Source of the DNA: Halioglobus sp.
GTDB taxonomy: Bacteria; Pseudomonadota; Gammaproteobacteria; Pseudomonadales; Halieaceae
Assembly (NCBI GenBank): GCA_020443345.1
Contig: JAGRIH010000030.1
Coordinates: 20,931-84,930 of the forward strand
Length of the DNA: 64,000 bases
Reading direction: 5' to 3'
Both the position numbers and the translations under genes were made by a program. Of the stretch, positions 20,301 through 28,038 are shown piece by piece. Positions within the stretch are counted from its first letter, which is position 1, and each line of letters opens with the position of its first letter. The notes beneath the pieces are model-generated. The model saw only the letters and a list, made by a program, of their open reading frames with translations. It did no database searches and had not been told where the DNA came from.

Positions 20301-21304
20301 ACGCTCCGCTGGTTACGTTGACGTCGAGCGGCGATTCTATATTGCTTACTGCACTGGCGCTGGATGAGGCGAGCGGCCATCATATCCCGGACCCGCACAG
20401 CAGCCTGGACGAACTGCGCTTTGCCGACGGGACCATCCTCTCTGGCGAGGAATTGCTGGAACTGGCGGGCGGCGTTGCGGGGGAGGCCATCGAAGGGACT
20501 GACGGGCGCGATGTGCTCAAGGGCACCGAGGCGGGCGATACAATTATAGGCGGGCGCGGCGACGATACCCTGCATGGGCTGGGAGGTGACGACCTGTTCC
20601 CGGTGACCGGTGCCGATCAGGGTGTCGATCGCATTATCGGCGGGCCGGGTTTCGACGCCATTGTCGGGGGTGACGGCGATGATGTCATCACACTGAATAA
20701 GCTACTGGTGCGCGATGCGGTGGAGTTGATTGACGGCGGTCCGGGACACAATGTGGTGGCCGGAACAGCGAAGCGCAACAAGTTCGACTTTAGCGCCACG
20801 ACGCTGCGCGATATAGCCCTGATCGATGCCGGTGACGGCAACGACGTGGTCAGCGGTTCACCCGGTGACGACCGACTGCTGGGCGGGCCGGGCAAGGACG
20901 TATTGATGGGCAACGCGGGTCACGACACCTACCTGTTCGGCGCCGGTGACGGGCGCGATGAGATCAGGAACAACGACTCTGCCGGGGACTCTGTCGATAC
21001 CCTGCAGTTCAACGGTATAGCCCATGACGAGCTGTGGTTTTCCCGCAAAGGCAACCATCTGCTGGTGGATGTGGTGGGCAGTGACGACCAGGTGCGTGTG
21101 AAAAACTGGTATCGTGAAACAAGTCATCAGCTCGATGCCGTTACAGCGGGCGGGCAGGAACTGCTGTTTGACCAGGTGGACCAACTGGTGAGCGCCATGG
21201 CGGCCTTCGATGTCCCCGACGGCGTGGGCACCATCATACCCCCGGAGGTGCGCCAACAACTGGAACCGGCACTGGCGGCCGCCTGGCAGCCCGGAGCGCT
21301 CTGA
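14321..21304 (+). CDS. Giant RTX protein with N-terminal lipase-like domain
   Basis: A 2327-residue secreted protein, presumably exported by the adjacent type I system since it has no N-terminal signal peptide. An alpha/beta-hydrolase-like domain covers about residues 1-420: the nucleophile elbow GYSLGGH puts Ser176 as catalytic, and WGDTHSITLVIDTLY holds His399, a possible triad residue. From about residue 648 there are at least eight clusters of glycine/aspartate nonapeptide calcium-binding repeats (for example near nt 16290-16480, 17000-17380, 18350-18640, 19960-20080, 20500-20650, 20830-20940), separated by beta-rich linkers with DLRF/FADGT hemolysin-related motifs. The secretion signal should lie in the last ~60 residues. 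GAGG precedes the ATG. The first ~1.7 kb is AT-rich compared with the repeats. Confidence 0.92.
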   Translation: MSTEAYEKLQYLLAQVAAESYIDNSDLRNEESFKKYYIQGANRDDKFVLLEALDELGLTQSTGLMWSDFSENWDIIQHQKNTFSGFSGTLLKSKSGGYAISFRSTESKEEAKGGDVDRDSAKGANGEISMDGFAWAQIRDMEKFFANLTAIESEHYDADFAAHMAGNGKLSVTGYSLGGHLAQVFTQLHREDILHTYTINGAGIGWIDGVVEGNPIGNELADILAKIDFIIENPLDSAALLSDSMLSQILYKFGRDELDPATISAMSSVQKLQWIVEENNRWKIDPSANSNVYTSPLYQLAVSYAGNRTTGTFSQGVLNLVGADIDRHETPDHLISNIYGHATTKDEEFVAISGQRFGEPIEVFIEDQANSNNYNLLDALFDTDRSFQDDIAQMWGDTHSITLVIDTLYVADLMQRLDPTISLMDITEKILPMASNDTASRFEPDDVEANSLENTINALGRLYVPSWTDILQEEADEAFGDIEYRNILHNKIDDLRHVFDTRNQSEFTSIEVLTELPADAILAVALQDDSEKSTGYRYALANLMPFAVVSNLGGTAAADPEYDLANSSEQYFTDRAFMLSNLLGMNLRNDAHGLLLTPTKFSHLSSDAVDDIVFDGDFKGYGSLDTASPEMYDPQRTRYVFGSVNVDNSSTIIPSDNDDHLYGMAGDDSIEGLDGSDYIEGGVGGDKLYGGEKSDQLFGGPGDDEITGGAGSDYLVGGADSDTFFWHPGDGDDFIGDYDTGGDRIVIDGVDLSIPQFVRESGDSPYYRANGYPDITLHYAGDFLTIHAGTGADAGSVTLMQYSPLAGADYGIGLREPQVAAPGSDIEVTELGSTDAEVNPLAFWRYESGQGGRNWSTVSIRFDAAEVANYAAGLLHGTAGGAFEGGPLADFLTGDPGSNALHGLAGNDLIEGLAGDDLLEAGPGSDRVFGGAGNDVLFGGVRIGLASKLDAKNGAYDQFYLAQIAESADDVDTLDGGEGPDYVSGGGGTDYISGGAGADRLFGGAGADYISGGAERDVIYGDSALDYRHIETEPRTVNEEVSIAFAGGVGGGGFYDDVIHGGDGRDTAWGELGDDKIYGGAGDDDLIGDRYHHADYFAAEWQAYGDTSPDLDVLWHGDDQLYGEDGNDLLLGLGGNDLLAGGRDTDTLDGGAGDDTYHFQAGDGLDYIDDGEGIHTLLFSGITLRDLQVVFQRDQVLIGTGYGTQGLYLSRSEWPNVRIALDTPDATIERSRLDQFYFDASGTLLFTVKGTDAMSESDREALFSVDTSDPNKPRVVVSAAADAVEIENLVAGGSGGRVRIASGLLQLILELSTTQINRGLDFLNLADGVAMDLVGYAGEIIGTDGANRIVGSASADTIRAYAGDDVLEGRGSDDSLYGGWGRDSLFGDDGDDLLDGGAGDDALYGGAGADNLYGGGLQDRDYLEGGRGDDVLRGGPGPDHYYFSAGDGRDTLEDHEGYLYFDFAPNVDPASVTFNYTASANTNFRIEYGRGDMITADSSTSLDSVNGVTVAGVAIPLVQRSDVVDGTFWDTDWNDVFEPGDGSDTIRATGRGEDTFRFFAGDGQDSILINNSYYPEFQGEIRLADNIDPGSLSFGFLNGSATISYGAGDQLTLDPNTVYTPMDNALTRFSLVSEADPDWIPLIRAEGYVGPVYGTYGSDHIIGGINSEIIFPGYGDDLIETGGGADRIVLNDVYVHAAAGGIGRKSIWGDADNNTVETPLHQGLAFHYAPGDGRDTITYDWSFSREHPYAFQTDHDQATAVFQPHGPDTIIFGEGITLADLRFQRTDDTLNISLRDGSGGLRLSGFFYAWDADRTAADAADLYQLLSNEGSLPTDLRHPVILAALPRTPIAALHFADGTSHDLVSVLEASLELSDATLLGTEGNDQMYGTDGDDVVHLLGGDDFIEEISGNNVIDAGAGDDSITTNGGVNRIDPGPGDDFVQLFDGENTVLFGPGSGTDRVDFIVGNGSSTVLELGAGLTLADIAVTWQSTEWDAPLVTLTSSGDSILLTALALDEASGHHIPDPHSSLDELRFADGTILSGEELLELAGGVAGEAIEGTDGRDVLKGTEAGDTIIGGRGDDTLHGLGGDDLFPVTGADQGVDRIIGGPGFDAIVGGDGDDVITLNKLLVRDAVELIDGGPGHNVVAGTAKRNKFDFSATTLRDIALIDAGDGNDVVSGSPGDDRLLGGPGKDVLMGNAGHDTYLFGAGDGRDEIRNNDSAGDSVDTLQFNGIAHDELWFSRKGNHLLVDVVGSDDQVRVKNWYRETSHQLDAVTAGGQELLFDQVDQLVSAMAAFDVPDGVGTIIPPEVRQQLEPALAAAWQPGAL

Positions 21305-21423
21305 TCCGGCGCAGTGGCAGGGCTGAAAAACCGGGTTTCCCATCGGGGGAATTTACATTCGCGGATGCGGCGGCTAGAGTTGTACGAACGGCAGCCGGCT
21401 GGCTGCGCCCGAGTTGGATACTT

Positions 21424-22233
21424 ATGCAGTCCTGGAACAGTTTACGACACGTCGCGGCTTGTACGCTGCTGGTGCCACCGCTGGTCGGCGGGTGTGCCGC
21501 AACCGGCCCGCTTGGCGAGGCGCAGGACCAGCGCGCGGATGAACTGGCCGCCGCGATGGACCAGTGCGTGCTGTATCAGGCTCAGGCCAGCGCGCAGCTC
21601 GCAGCGCAAGAGCAGCAACTGGCCGAACAGTCGCAGCAATTGGGGACGATCCGCGAGCAACTGGAGGCGCTGACATCCGCCGCGCACCGACCGTCGGTGG
21701 GCGAGCCCGCCGGCCCCGCTGCGTCCGCGGTGGCGGGGGCCAACGAAGCCTGCGCCGATTCCGCAGATTCCTCTTCCAAGTTGCTGGTGGGCCAACTGGA
21801 GCAGGTCTGGATGCAGAATCTGAACCTGTCCCTGCCCGCCCGCATCGACACCGGTGCCGAGACGTCGTCGCTGGATGCGCGCAATATCGAGCTGTTCGAA
21901 CGCAACAGTCGCCGCTGGGTGCGCTTTGAGATCCTGCATCCGGAAACCGGCGAGCCGCTGCCACTGGAGCGCCGGCTCAAGCGCATGGTGACGATCATGC
22001 AGTCCAATCTTCCGGACTCGGAGCGCCGACCCGTCATCAAGCTGGGTATCACCATCGGCACCATCAGTCAGACCGCCGAGTTCACCCTGAGCGATCGCAG
22101 TCACCTCGAGTACCAGGTGCTGGTGGGACGTAACATCCTCAAGGATGTCATGGTGGTGGATGTCAGCAAGGAGAACATCGCTCCCTATGTCCTGCCCGAG
22201 GAGTTGACCCAGGACGGATCGGGCGCGCCATGA
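21424..22233 (+). CDS. Retropepsin-like (RimK-associated 'Zn protease', PF05618-type) lipoprotein
   Basis: A 269-residue predicted lipoprotein: the N-terminus has a hydrophobic segment ending LVPPLVGGC, with Cys24 as the lipidation site. A coiled-coil linker (about 40-85, rich in QQ/EQ) leads to a retropepsin-like domain with the active-site motif ARIDTGAETSSLDA (Asp142). The family was first annotated as ATP-dependent zinc protease, but its DTGA motif and fold are those of a retroviral-type aspartic protease. Its stop overlaps the next start in ATGA (22230-22233). It is the first gene of a triad with an inactive transglutaminase/7TM protein and a RimK-like ligase, a combination linked to peptide-tag amide-bond chemistry. 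Confidence 0.88.
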   Translation: MQSWNSLRHVAACTLLVPPLVGGCAATGPLGEAQDQRADELAAAMDQCVLYQAQASAQLAAQEQQLAEQSQQLGTIREQLEALTSAAHRPSVGEPAGPAASAVAGANEACADSADSSSKLLVGQLEQVWMQNLNLSLPARIDTGAETSSLDARNIELFERNSRRWVRFEILHPETGEPLPLERRLKRMVTIMQSNLPDSERRPVIKLGITIGTISQTAEFTLSDRSHLEYQVLVGRNILKDVMVVDVSKENIAPYVLPEELTQDGSGAP

Positions 22234-23741
22234 ACAATCGCCGGACGTTCTATGCGATGGTTTCCTTGCTGGCCCTCTGCGGGGTGCTGGTGGCGGTACT
22301 GCGGCACCTGGAAACCGGTATTCCGTTCACGCCGGGGCAGGAGAGGTCCGTGTGGCTGGTGGAAGCGCGGGTCGATTTTGTTGCCACCGGGGGGCCGGTG
22401 ACCGCCAGCCTGAGCCTGCCCGAAGTGCTGCCGGGCTTTGAGCTCTACGACGAACAGGCGGCCTCGCCGGGATACGGCTTTTCCATTGTCACCGAGCGCG
22501 GCGACCGGCGAGCGGAGTGGACCAAACGCGAGGCCTCGGGCGCGCAATCGCTGTACTACACAGCGCAGTTCGTCGAGGCTGAAACCGTCGAACAGCCCAC
22601 GCCGGAACCCCTGCGCGAATCGCACCCGGCCTACTGGGATGAGGCGCAGGAGTTGGCCGCCGAGCAGGTCATTGCGCGCGTGCGCGAGACGTCCAGCGAC
22701 GCGCAGAGTTTTACCCGGGAGTTGATCAAACGACTCAACACGCCCACGCCGGGGCAAAACACGGCGCTGCTGAAATCCGACGAAACCGACCAGCCAGCGC
22801 TGCTGATGATGTTGCTGGATCGCGCCGGCATCGCGTCGCGCTCGGTAATGGGCCTGTACCTGGAGGATGCGCGCCGCCGGCAGAGCCTGACACCCATGGT
22901 GGAGATACACACGGGCCAGCGCTGGCTGCTGTTCAATCCCGCCACCGGAGAGAGCGGGGTGCCGCCGCATCTGCTGCTGTGGCATCGCGGCGGAGTGTCG
23001 CTGCTGGATGTCACCGGTGGTCGCAGCTCCCACGTGAGTTTTTCGATGATTCGCCAGACCGTGCCGGCGGAGCAACTATCGCTGGCGCACAATGGGTCCA
23101 CGCTGTTTTCCAAGCTCGGGCTGCACCTGCTGCCCATTGAAGAGCAGAGCATGTTCAAGCTGCTGATGCTGCTGCCGCTGGGCGCGGTGGTGGTGGTGTT
23201 CATGCGGGTCATCATCGGGCTGCAGACGGCGGGCACCTTCATGCCCATTCTGATCTCCCTGGCCTTTTTGCAGACCTCGTTGCTGCCCGGCCTGATCAGT
23301 TTTGTCGCGGTGGTGTCCATCGGCCTGACCCTGCGCGGCTACCTTTCGCGCCTCAACCTGCTGCTGGTGGCGCGTATCGCCACGCTGATCGTGCTGGTGA
23401 TCTTTCTCATCTCGGCCATGAGCATCATCGGCTATCACCTGGGCTACAGCACGGGCATGACCATCACGTTCTTCCCGATGATTATCATCGCCTGGACCAT
23501 CGAGCGCATGTCCATCCTGTGGGAAGAGGAGGGTCCCCGGGACGTGGTGATGCAGGGCGGCGGCAGCCTCGCCGTGGCGGTTATCGCCTACCTGCTCATG
23601 CAGTCCACCCTGTTGAAACACCTCAGCTTCAACTTTCCGGAGCTGAACCTGGTATTGCTGGCGCTGATCCTGGCCATGGGCCAGTACACCGGGTACAAGC
23701 TGTCCGAATTGCGCCGCTTTCGCGCAATGATCAATCAGTGA
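22230..23741 (+). CDS. Inactive transglutaminase fused to seven membrane helices
   Basis: A 503-residue inner-membrane protein. One N-terminal helix (residues ~7-24) anchors a periplasmic region of about 280 residues that includes a transglutaminase-like domain (LLMMLLDRAGIASRSVMGLYLEDARRRQ), in which the catalytic Cys is not evident. Seven hydrophobic helices follow from about residue 310 (MFKLLMLLPLGAVVVVFMRVIIG onward). The architecture matches the family described as inactive transglutaminase fused to 7TM. It probably acts as a membrane platform or sensor for its two partners. It overlaps both: four bases with the upstream stop and one base with the downstream start. Confidence 0.9.
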   Translation: MNNRRTFYAMVSLLALCGVLVAVLRHLETGIPFTPGQERSVWLVEARVDFVATGGPVTASLSLPEVLPGFELYDEQAASPGYGFSIVTERGDRRAEWTKREASGAQSLYYTAQFVEAETVEQPTPEPLRESHPAYWDEAQELAAEQVIARVRETSSDAQSFTRELIKRLNTPTPGQNTALLKSDETDQPALLMMLLDRAGIASRSVMGLYLEDARRRQSLTPMVEIHTGQRWLLFNPATGESGVPPHLLLWHRGGVSLLDVTGGRSSHVSFSMIRQTVPAEQLSLAHNGSTLFSKLGLHLLPIEEQSMFKLLMLLPLGAVVVVFMRVIIGLQTAGTFMPILISLAFLQTSLLPGLISFVAVVSIGLTLRGYLSRLNLLLVARIATLIVLVIFLISAMSIIGYHLGYSTGMTITFFPMIIIAWTIERMSILWEEEGPRDVVMQGGGSLAVAVIAYLLMQSTLLKHLSFNFPELNLVLLALILAMGQYTGYKLSELRRFRAMINQ

Positions 23742-24700
23742 TGGGCGTCGCCGCCTGGATCAGGCCGTCGCAGCTGCGGGACCGCGGCATCCTCGGCATG
23801 AACTGTCGCAACGTGGCGTATATCAATCGCTACAATCGGCGCAGCCTGTTTCCTCTGGTCGACAACAAGCTGCAGACCAAGCTGCTGGCCGAGGAATACG
23901 GCGTGCCGTCGCCCAAGCTGAAGTTCGTGCTGCGTGAGCAGCACGAGATCACCCATATAGAACAGCAGCTCGCGGGCCTGGACAGCTTTGCCCTCAAGCC
24001 GGCCAAGGGCTCCGGTGGCAAGGGTATTCTAGTCGTGGTGGGCCGCAAGGACGAGCAGTTCGTCAAGAGCTCGAGGGCGGTAATCGATATCGCCGATATC
24101 CGGCGCCACATGAGTAATACGCTGGCCGGCCTGTACTCGTTGGGCGGGAGTCCCGACGTGGTGATCATAGAGGACCTGATCGCCTTTGACGACTGTTTTG
24201 CCGGTTACTCGCACGAAGGGGTGCCCGATATTCGCATCATCGTGTTCCGCGGCTACCCGGTGATGGCCATGTTGCGCCTGGCCACACACGCCTCGGACGG
24301 GAAAGCCAACCTGCACCAGGGCGCGGTGGGCGTGGGCCTTACGCTCGATGGCGGCCGCTGTCTCAACGCGGTGCAGTTTGGCCGTCCTTTGCTGTTGCAT
24401 CCGGATACCGGTCGCCCGCTCAGCAATATTGCCATAGCCGGGTGGCGCGATATTCTGGTGCTGGCTGCCCAGTGTTACGATATGACCGGGCTGGGCTATA
24501 TCGGTACCGATCTGGTGCTGGACAAGTACCGCGGGCCGCAGTTGCTGGAGCTCAACGCGCGGCCGGGCCTGTCCATCCAGGTCGCCAACGGGCAGGGTCT
24601 GTTGCCCCGGTTGCGCCATATCGAGGGGCTGCGCCACAAACGGGCGCGCACCCCGGAGCAGCGTGTGGACTACGTGATGCGCGAGTTCGCCAGCGCCTGA
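23741..24700 (+). CDS. Alpha-L-glutamate ligase-like (RimK-related ATP-grasp) protein
   Basis: A 319-residue cytosolic ATP-grasp enzyme expected to form an amide bond between a carboxylate and an amine using ATP. ATP-grasp features include FALKPAKGSGGKGILVVVG (P-loop-like, Lys-bearing) and the Mg/ATP segment GYIGTDLVLDKYRGPQLLELNARPGLSIQ with its E-x-N. The family is annotated as alpha-L-glutamate ligase-related and is almost always paired with the two preceding genes. The ATG at 23741 uses the last base of the upstream stop. The natural substrate is not known from sequence. Confidence 0.9.
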   Translation: MGVAAWIRPSQLRDRGILGMNCRNVAYINRYNRRSLFPLVDNKLQTKLLAEEYGVPSPKLKFVLREQHEITHIEQQLAGLDSFALKPAKGSGGKGILVVVGRKDEQFVKSSRAVIDIADIRRHMSNTLAGLYSLGGSPDVVIIEDLIAFDDCFAGYSHEGVPDIRIIVFRGYPVMAMLRLATHASDGKANLHQGAVGVGLTLDGGRCLNAVQFGRPLLLHPDTGRPLSNIAIAGWRDILVLAAQCYDMTGLGYIGTDLVLDKYRGPQLLELNARPGLSIQVANGQGLLPRLRHIEGLRHKRARTPEQRVDYVMREFASA

Positions 24701-24726
24701 GGCGCCGCCGGGTGTGGCACCGGCAC

Positions 24727-24744
24727 ACTGCCATGCGCGGCAGT
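24727..24744. other. Short hairpin between the ligase and regulator genes
   Basis: ACTGCC and GGCAGT (24727-24732, 24739-24744) form a six-pair stem with loop ATGCGC, just upstream of the next start. There is no U-tract; it could be a weak terminator or an mRNA structure. Confidence 0.2.
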
Positions 24745-24774
24745 AAGGCGTGACGCTGAAAAAGTGGATGGATC

Positions 24775-27408
24775 TTGGAAGACGCCGTTGGCATTCTCGA
24801 CCAGCTCAGCGCCGCGCGGTTGTATATCGACCGCGACACCGGGCTGATTTACCGTAGCTGCGGGTCGGCGCCGGCCCTGTTGGGAGAGGCGCCGGCAGCG
24901 CTGCGCGATCGTCCGTGGCGCGAGCTGCTGGGCAGGCACGCCAGTGCCGCCGACCTGCTGGGTCAGGCAATCGGCGCGGGGTGTCGTTGCTCCCTGCCGC
25001 CCTTCGTGCTGCGCCGGGCGGACGGCACGGAAACCGTGGTCAGCGCCCTGCTGCTGCCCTGGCGCGGCGAACGGCGCAATGCGTTGGCTGTGCTGTTACA
25101 CCCACTGCACGATGAACAGCAGTACGCACTGCTGGAGGACATCTCTCCCGAAGACTGCGTGGCCGTGCTGGGCGTGGACCAGTTGCAGTACGATGACCAG
25201 TGGAGCTGCGTCGAGACCGCGCGCATGATGGTGGAGATACGCGCGGCCCTGCTGGGTATCGTGCGCACGGGCGACCGGGTGGGCCTGCCCGTGGGGACCT
25301 GTATTACGCTGGTGCTGCGCGATGTCGATCTGGCGGGTGCCCGGGACATCAGCTGCGCGGTGCTTTCACACATCAGCACGGTCGCTGCCAGCTCCGGTGG
25401 CGGGGCGGCGGGCGCACGCCTGTGCATTGGCCTGTCTCGCCCAGACGCACAGGACACGCCGCTGTCGATTCTGCTGGCGGCGAACCGGGCGCTGCTGCAG
25501 GCGCAGAGCGGTGACCGCGGCGCGGCCATCGTGGCGGCGGCGCCGGAGCACGGCAAACGCATCGCGGCCCGCGCGCTGAACCGCCACGGCGTGTTCAGCG
25601 ACAACCGCCCCGGGGCGGCCGATCGCGCGTTGCTGGACCAGTTAGTGGGTCTGGAGCCCTCGGCGCCCACCTACTCTGAAAGCGTGCTGGGTCTCGTAGT
25701 GCATCGGGTGGGAATCGAGGCCGCGGCTTTGTACCGCCTGCGCCACCAGGGCCTCGATGTCGTGGCCGCCGCCGTCGCCGACCAGGTGGGGCCGCAAGGG
25801 GCGGCACAGGAGGCGCTGTCGCCGGTATTGCAGGCGGCGTGCCGGGACCTCACGCGGCGCGAATGCAGCGACAATCGGCCGCTGTGGCTGGCCGGCGGCC
25901 GGGTCGTCGCCCTGCCCCTGCAGTGTGCTGGGCAACCCTTGGGTTATCTGGCTTTGCAGTACCGCGGCGAGCTGCGCCATGGCGCGCCGGACCTGCTCCC
26001 CGATGCGGCGGTGCTGCACCACCTGGCCCGCTCACTGGGGGGGGCGGGCGGCTGGTCCGCCGCCACGCCCGGCCGCTCCGCCCCGGATCGAAGCCAGATG
26101 ATGAAGCCCATCGAGACGGGCATCGAGGGCTATGTGGGCGACAACATGGAAGGCGCGGTGGACCAGGCACTGTTTCTGGCAAGGCTCGATATACCGGTGG
26201 CTATCGTCGGTCCCCGCGGCACCGGAAAAATGTATGTGGCCCGGATTATTCACGGTGAGTCCGGCGGTACTGAGCAGACCCTGGTGGAAATTGATTGCCG
26301 CGAGTTTCGCTCGCGCGCCGAGGCCGACCGGCGCATTGCGCGCGAGCTGGCCCGGGCCCGGGGGAAGACCCTGGTGTTCAAATCGCCACACCTTCTGCAC
26401 GCGGCCGTGCAGGACAAGCTTGCCCGACAGATCGGCAGCCGGATACTGGCCGACGTCTCGCCCCCCACCTACCTGCCCCAGGCCAAGCTGGTGGCCTTGT
26501 TTCCCGACACCCTGGAGCAGCTCATCCGCAGTGGCGGCCTGACGCCGGCGCTGGCCGGCGTCTTTGCCGGCTATCCCATCGAGGTCCCTCCCATCCGGGA
26601 CCGCAAGCAGGCAGTGCTGCGCTGGGCGCATAAAATTCTGGGACAGGAGGTGGCACAGCGCGCCAGTGCGGTGCGGGGTTTTACGCCCGACGCCGAACAG
26701 GCCATGCTGCGGCACGACTGGCCGGGCAATATCAGTGAAATGCGCCAGTGTATTGTCGATGCGCTCGACAAGTCAGAACGCGAATGGCTGACACCGGTCG
26801 ATCTGGGTCTGTTCAAGGGGCTGTCGCCGGAGGGCCGCCCTCCGGCGGTCGCGCCGCGGCCATTTCTGGCCGCCCTGGACAGCGACGCCGCAGCGGTACC
26901 TGATTACACTCCTTCGACCCTCGAGTCACTGGATGTCGCGCTGGGTGCAGCAATCCATCAACTGCTGGGCGCAGGCGTCAGCAGACCCCTGGGTACCTGG
27001 CTGGAGGATGAACTGGTACTGGCGACACGCGACAGGTATCGCGGCGATACAGCCGGTGCCGCGCGGTTCCTGCACACGCGGCCGCGCAATATCAGCCGCT
27101 GGATGCACGCCATCGAGTCGCGCGCGGCGCAGCGCAGTGCCAGTGCCCTGTGGCGGGAGCCGCGCCGGCTGATCCGCGCCTGGGTGCACGAGTCGCCGGC
27201 GCCGTCGGAATCACCGCTACTGCAGTTACAGGCCATGCTCATGTCCCATGTGACAGGGCAGGCCGGCCATCTGAGCGTGGCACAGCGGGCGCGGATCATG
27301 GGGGTGTCCACGCCCACCTATAACAAGCGCCTGCTGGCCCGCGCCGCCACCGACTGTGGCGGCGCTGCCACGCGGCAGATAAATGAGGACCTACCCGATG
27401 CCCGATGA
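24775..27408 (+). CDS. Degenerate NtrC-like multidomain regulator (PAS, degenerate GGDEF, GAF, AAA+)
   Basis: An 877-residue protein. A PAS-like domain lies at about 1-110. About 125-275 resembles a nucleotidyl-cyclase (GGDEF) fold: RTGDRVGLPVGTCITLVL replaces the GGDEF loop and CIGLSR/LLAANRALLQAQ match its later helices. A GAF-like domain lies at about 285-420. From 455 comes a sigma-54-activator-type AAA+ module with Walker A GPRGTGK (from residue 479), but the Walker B region reads TLVFKSPHLL (from 532) without acidic residues, and no GAFTGA loop is present. Two Fis-like helix-turn-helix segments follow at the C-terminus. It should neither hydrolyse ATP normally nor contact sigma-54; it may act as a sensor or DNA-binding scaffold. 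The start is TTG. Confidence 0.75.
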   Translation: MEDAVGILDQLSAARLYIDRDTGLIYRSCGSAPALLGEAPAALRDRPWRELLGRHASAADLLGQAIGAGCRCSLPPFVLRRADGTETVVSALLLPWRGERRNALAVLLHPLHDEQQYALLEDISPEDCVAVLGVDQLQYDDQWSCVETARMMVEIRAALLGIVRTGDRVGLPVGTCITLVLRDVDLAGARDISCAVLSHISTVAASSGGGAAGARLCIGLSRPDAQDTPLSILLAANRALLQAQSGDRGAAIVAAAPEHGKRIAARALNRHGVFSDNRPGAADRALLDQLVGLEPSAPTYSESVLGLVVHRVGIEAAALYRLRHQGLDVVAAAVADQVGPQGAAQEALSPVLQAACRDLTRRECSDNRPLWLAGGRVVALPLQCAGQPLGYLALQYRGELRHGAPDLLPDAAVLHHLARSLGGAGGWSAATPGRSAPDRSQMMKPIETGIEGYVGDNMEGAVDQALFLARLDIPVAIVGPRGTGKMYVARIIHGESGGTEQTLVEIDCREFRSRAEADRRIARELARARGKTLVFKSPHLLHAAVQDKLARQIGSRILADVSPPTYLPQAKLVALFPDTLEQLIRSGGLTPALAGVFAGYPIEVPPIRDRKQAVLRWAHKILGQEVAQRASAVRGFTPDAEQAMLRHDWPGNISEMRQCIVDALDKSEREWLTPVDLGLFKGLSPEGRPPAVAPRPFLAALDSDAAAVPDYTPSTLESLDVALGAAIHQLLGAGVSRPLGTWLEDELVLATRDRYRGDTAGAARFLHTRPRNISRWMHAIESRAAQRSASALWREPRRLIRAWVHESPAPSESPLLQLQAMLMSHVTGQAGHLSVAQRARIMGVSTPTYNKRLLARAATDCGGAATRQINEDLPDAR

Positions 27409-28018
27409 CAGCCGCAGTGGTCTGTCCGGTGTGCCCGCTGGCGCAGCCGCAGGGGGCGGGCAGATGAGCGTGCAAGACCACGCCGCCCGGTTTCGCCAGG
27501 TCATGGATGAGGAACTGCCGGTGAGTCCGGGTTTCTCCGCGCGCCTGAACATGTTGTGGGATCTCGCCGGTGCCGCACCGCCGCAGACGGAGGGCCGGGT
27601 CATCGGCATTTTGGCGATCAACGATAACTGGCGTGAGTCGGACGTGCGTAAATGGCTGCACAAGGATGTTCTGCCGCCGCGACTGGATCTGCACAACATG
27701 CTCAGGTTTCTGCTGGACCAGATCAACGACAGGGACAATCACCGGCGCTGGGAGGCGTTTCTGATCTATGGTTCGCCCATCGTAGCGTCCCCCATCAACC
27801 ACAGTGTCTACCGCGCTGACCAGACGCGGCGCGAAATCGCCTCGATGATCTTCGCGCAGATCACCAGTGAATACGGTATTGCCCCGTCGGCCTACGATGC
27901 CGACACGGTGTTCCAGCGCTGCCTGAGCCTGATGCACAAGTTCAATATCTACGAGCAGCGCGATTTTCAGGCGGGGCATCTCGAGCCGTTCAAGAACTAC
28001 ATGTTTCCCGGTGTCTGA
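27398..28018 (+). CDS. Unknown protein coupled to the degenerate regulator
   Basis: A 206-residue protein beginning MPDDSRSGLSGVPAGAAAGG, with a Gly/Ala-rich N-terminus followed by a soluble alpha/beta-looking domain (GRVIGILAINDNWRESDVRKWLHKDV...). No membrane helix or known motif is visible, and I do not recognise the family. Its start overlaps the upstream regulator by 11 bases and follows GAGG with nine-base spacing; an in-frame ATG at 27383 is the alternative. Translational coupling suggests the two proteins work together. It is convergent with the GGDEF/EAL gene. Confidence 0.7.
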   Translation: MPDDSRSGLSGVPAGAAAGGGQMSVQDHAARFRQVMDEELPVSPGFSARLNMLWDLAGAAPPQTEGRVIGILAINDNWRESDVRKWLHKDVLPPRLDLHNMLRFLLDQINDRDNHRRWEAFLIYGSPIVASPINHSVYRADQTRREIASMIFAQITSEYGIAPSAYDADTVFQRCLSLMHKFNIYEQRDFQAGHLEPFKNYMFPGV

Positions 28019-28038
28019 CCGGCCGCCCCGCGCTGCGC

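Noticed and set aside
19292..20575. Minus-strand frame of 427 residues opposite the RTX gene
   Set aside because: Antisense to the RTX repeats; its regularity only mirrors the nonapeptide repeats.
16270..20950. Repetitive DNA that could look like a CRISPR array
   Set aside because: The repeats follow the nonapeptide coding pattern GGxGxDxLx in one frame; there are no constant repeats with unique spacers.
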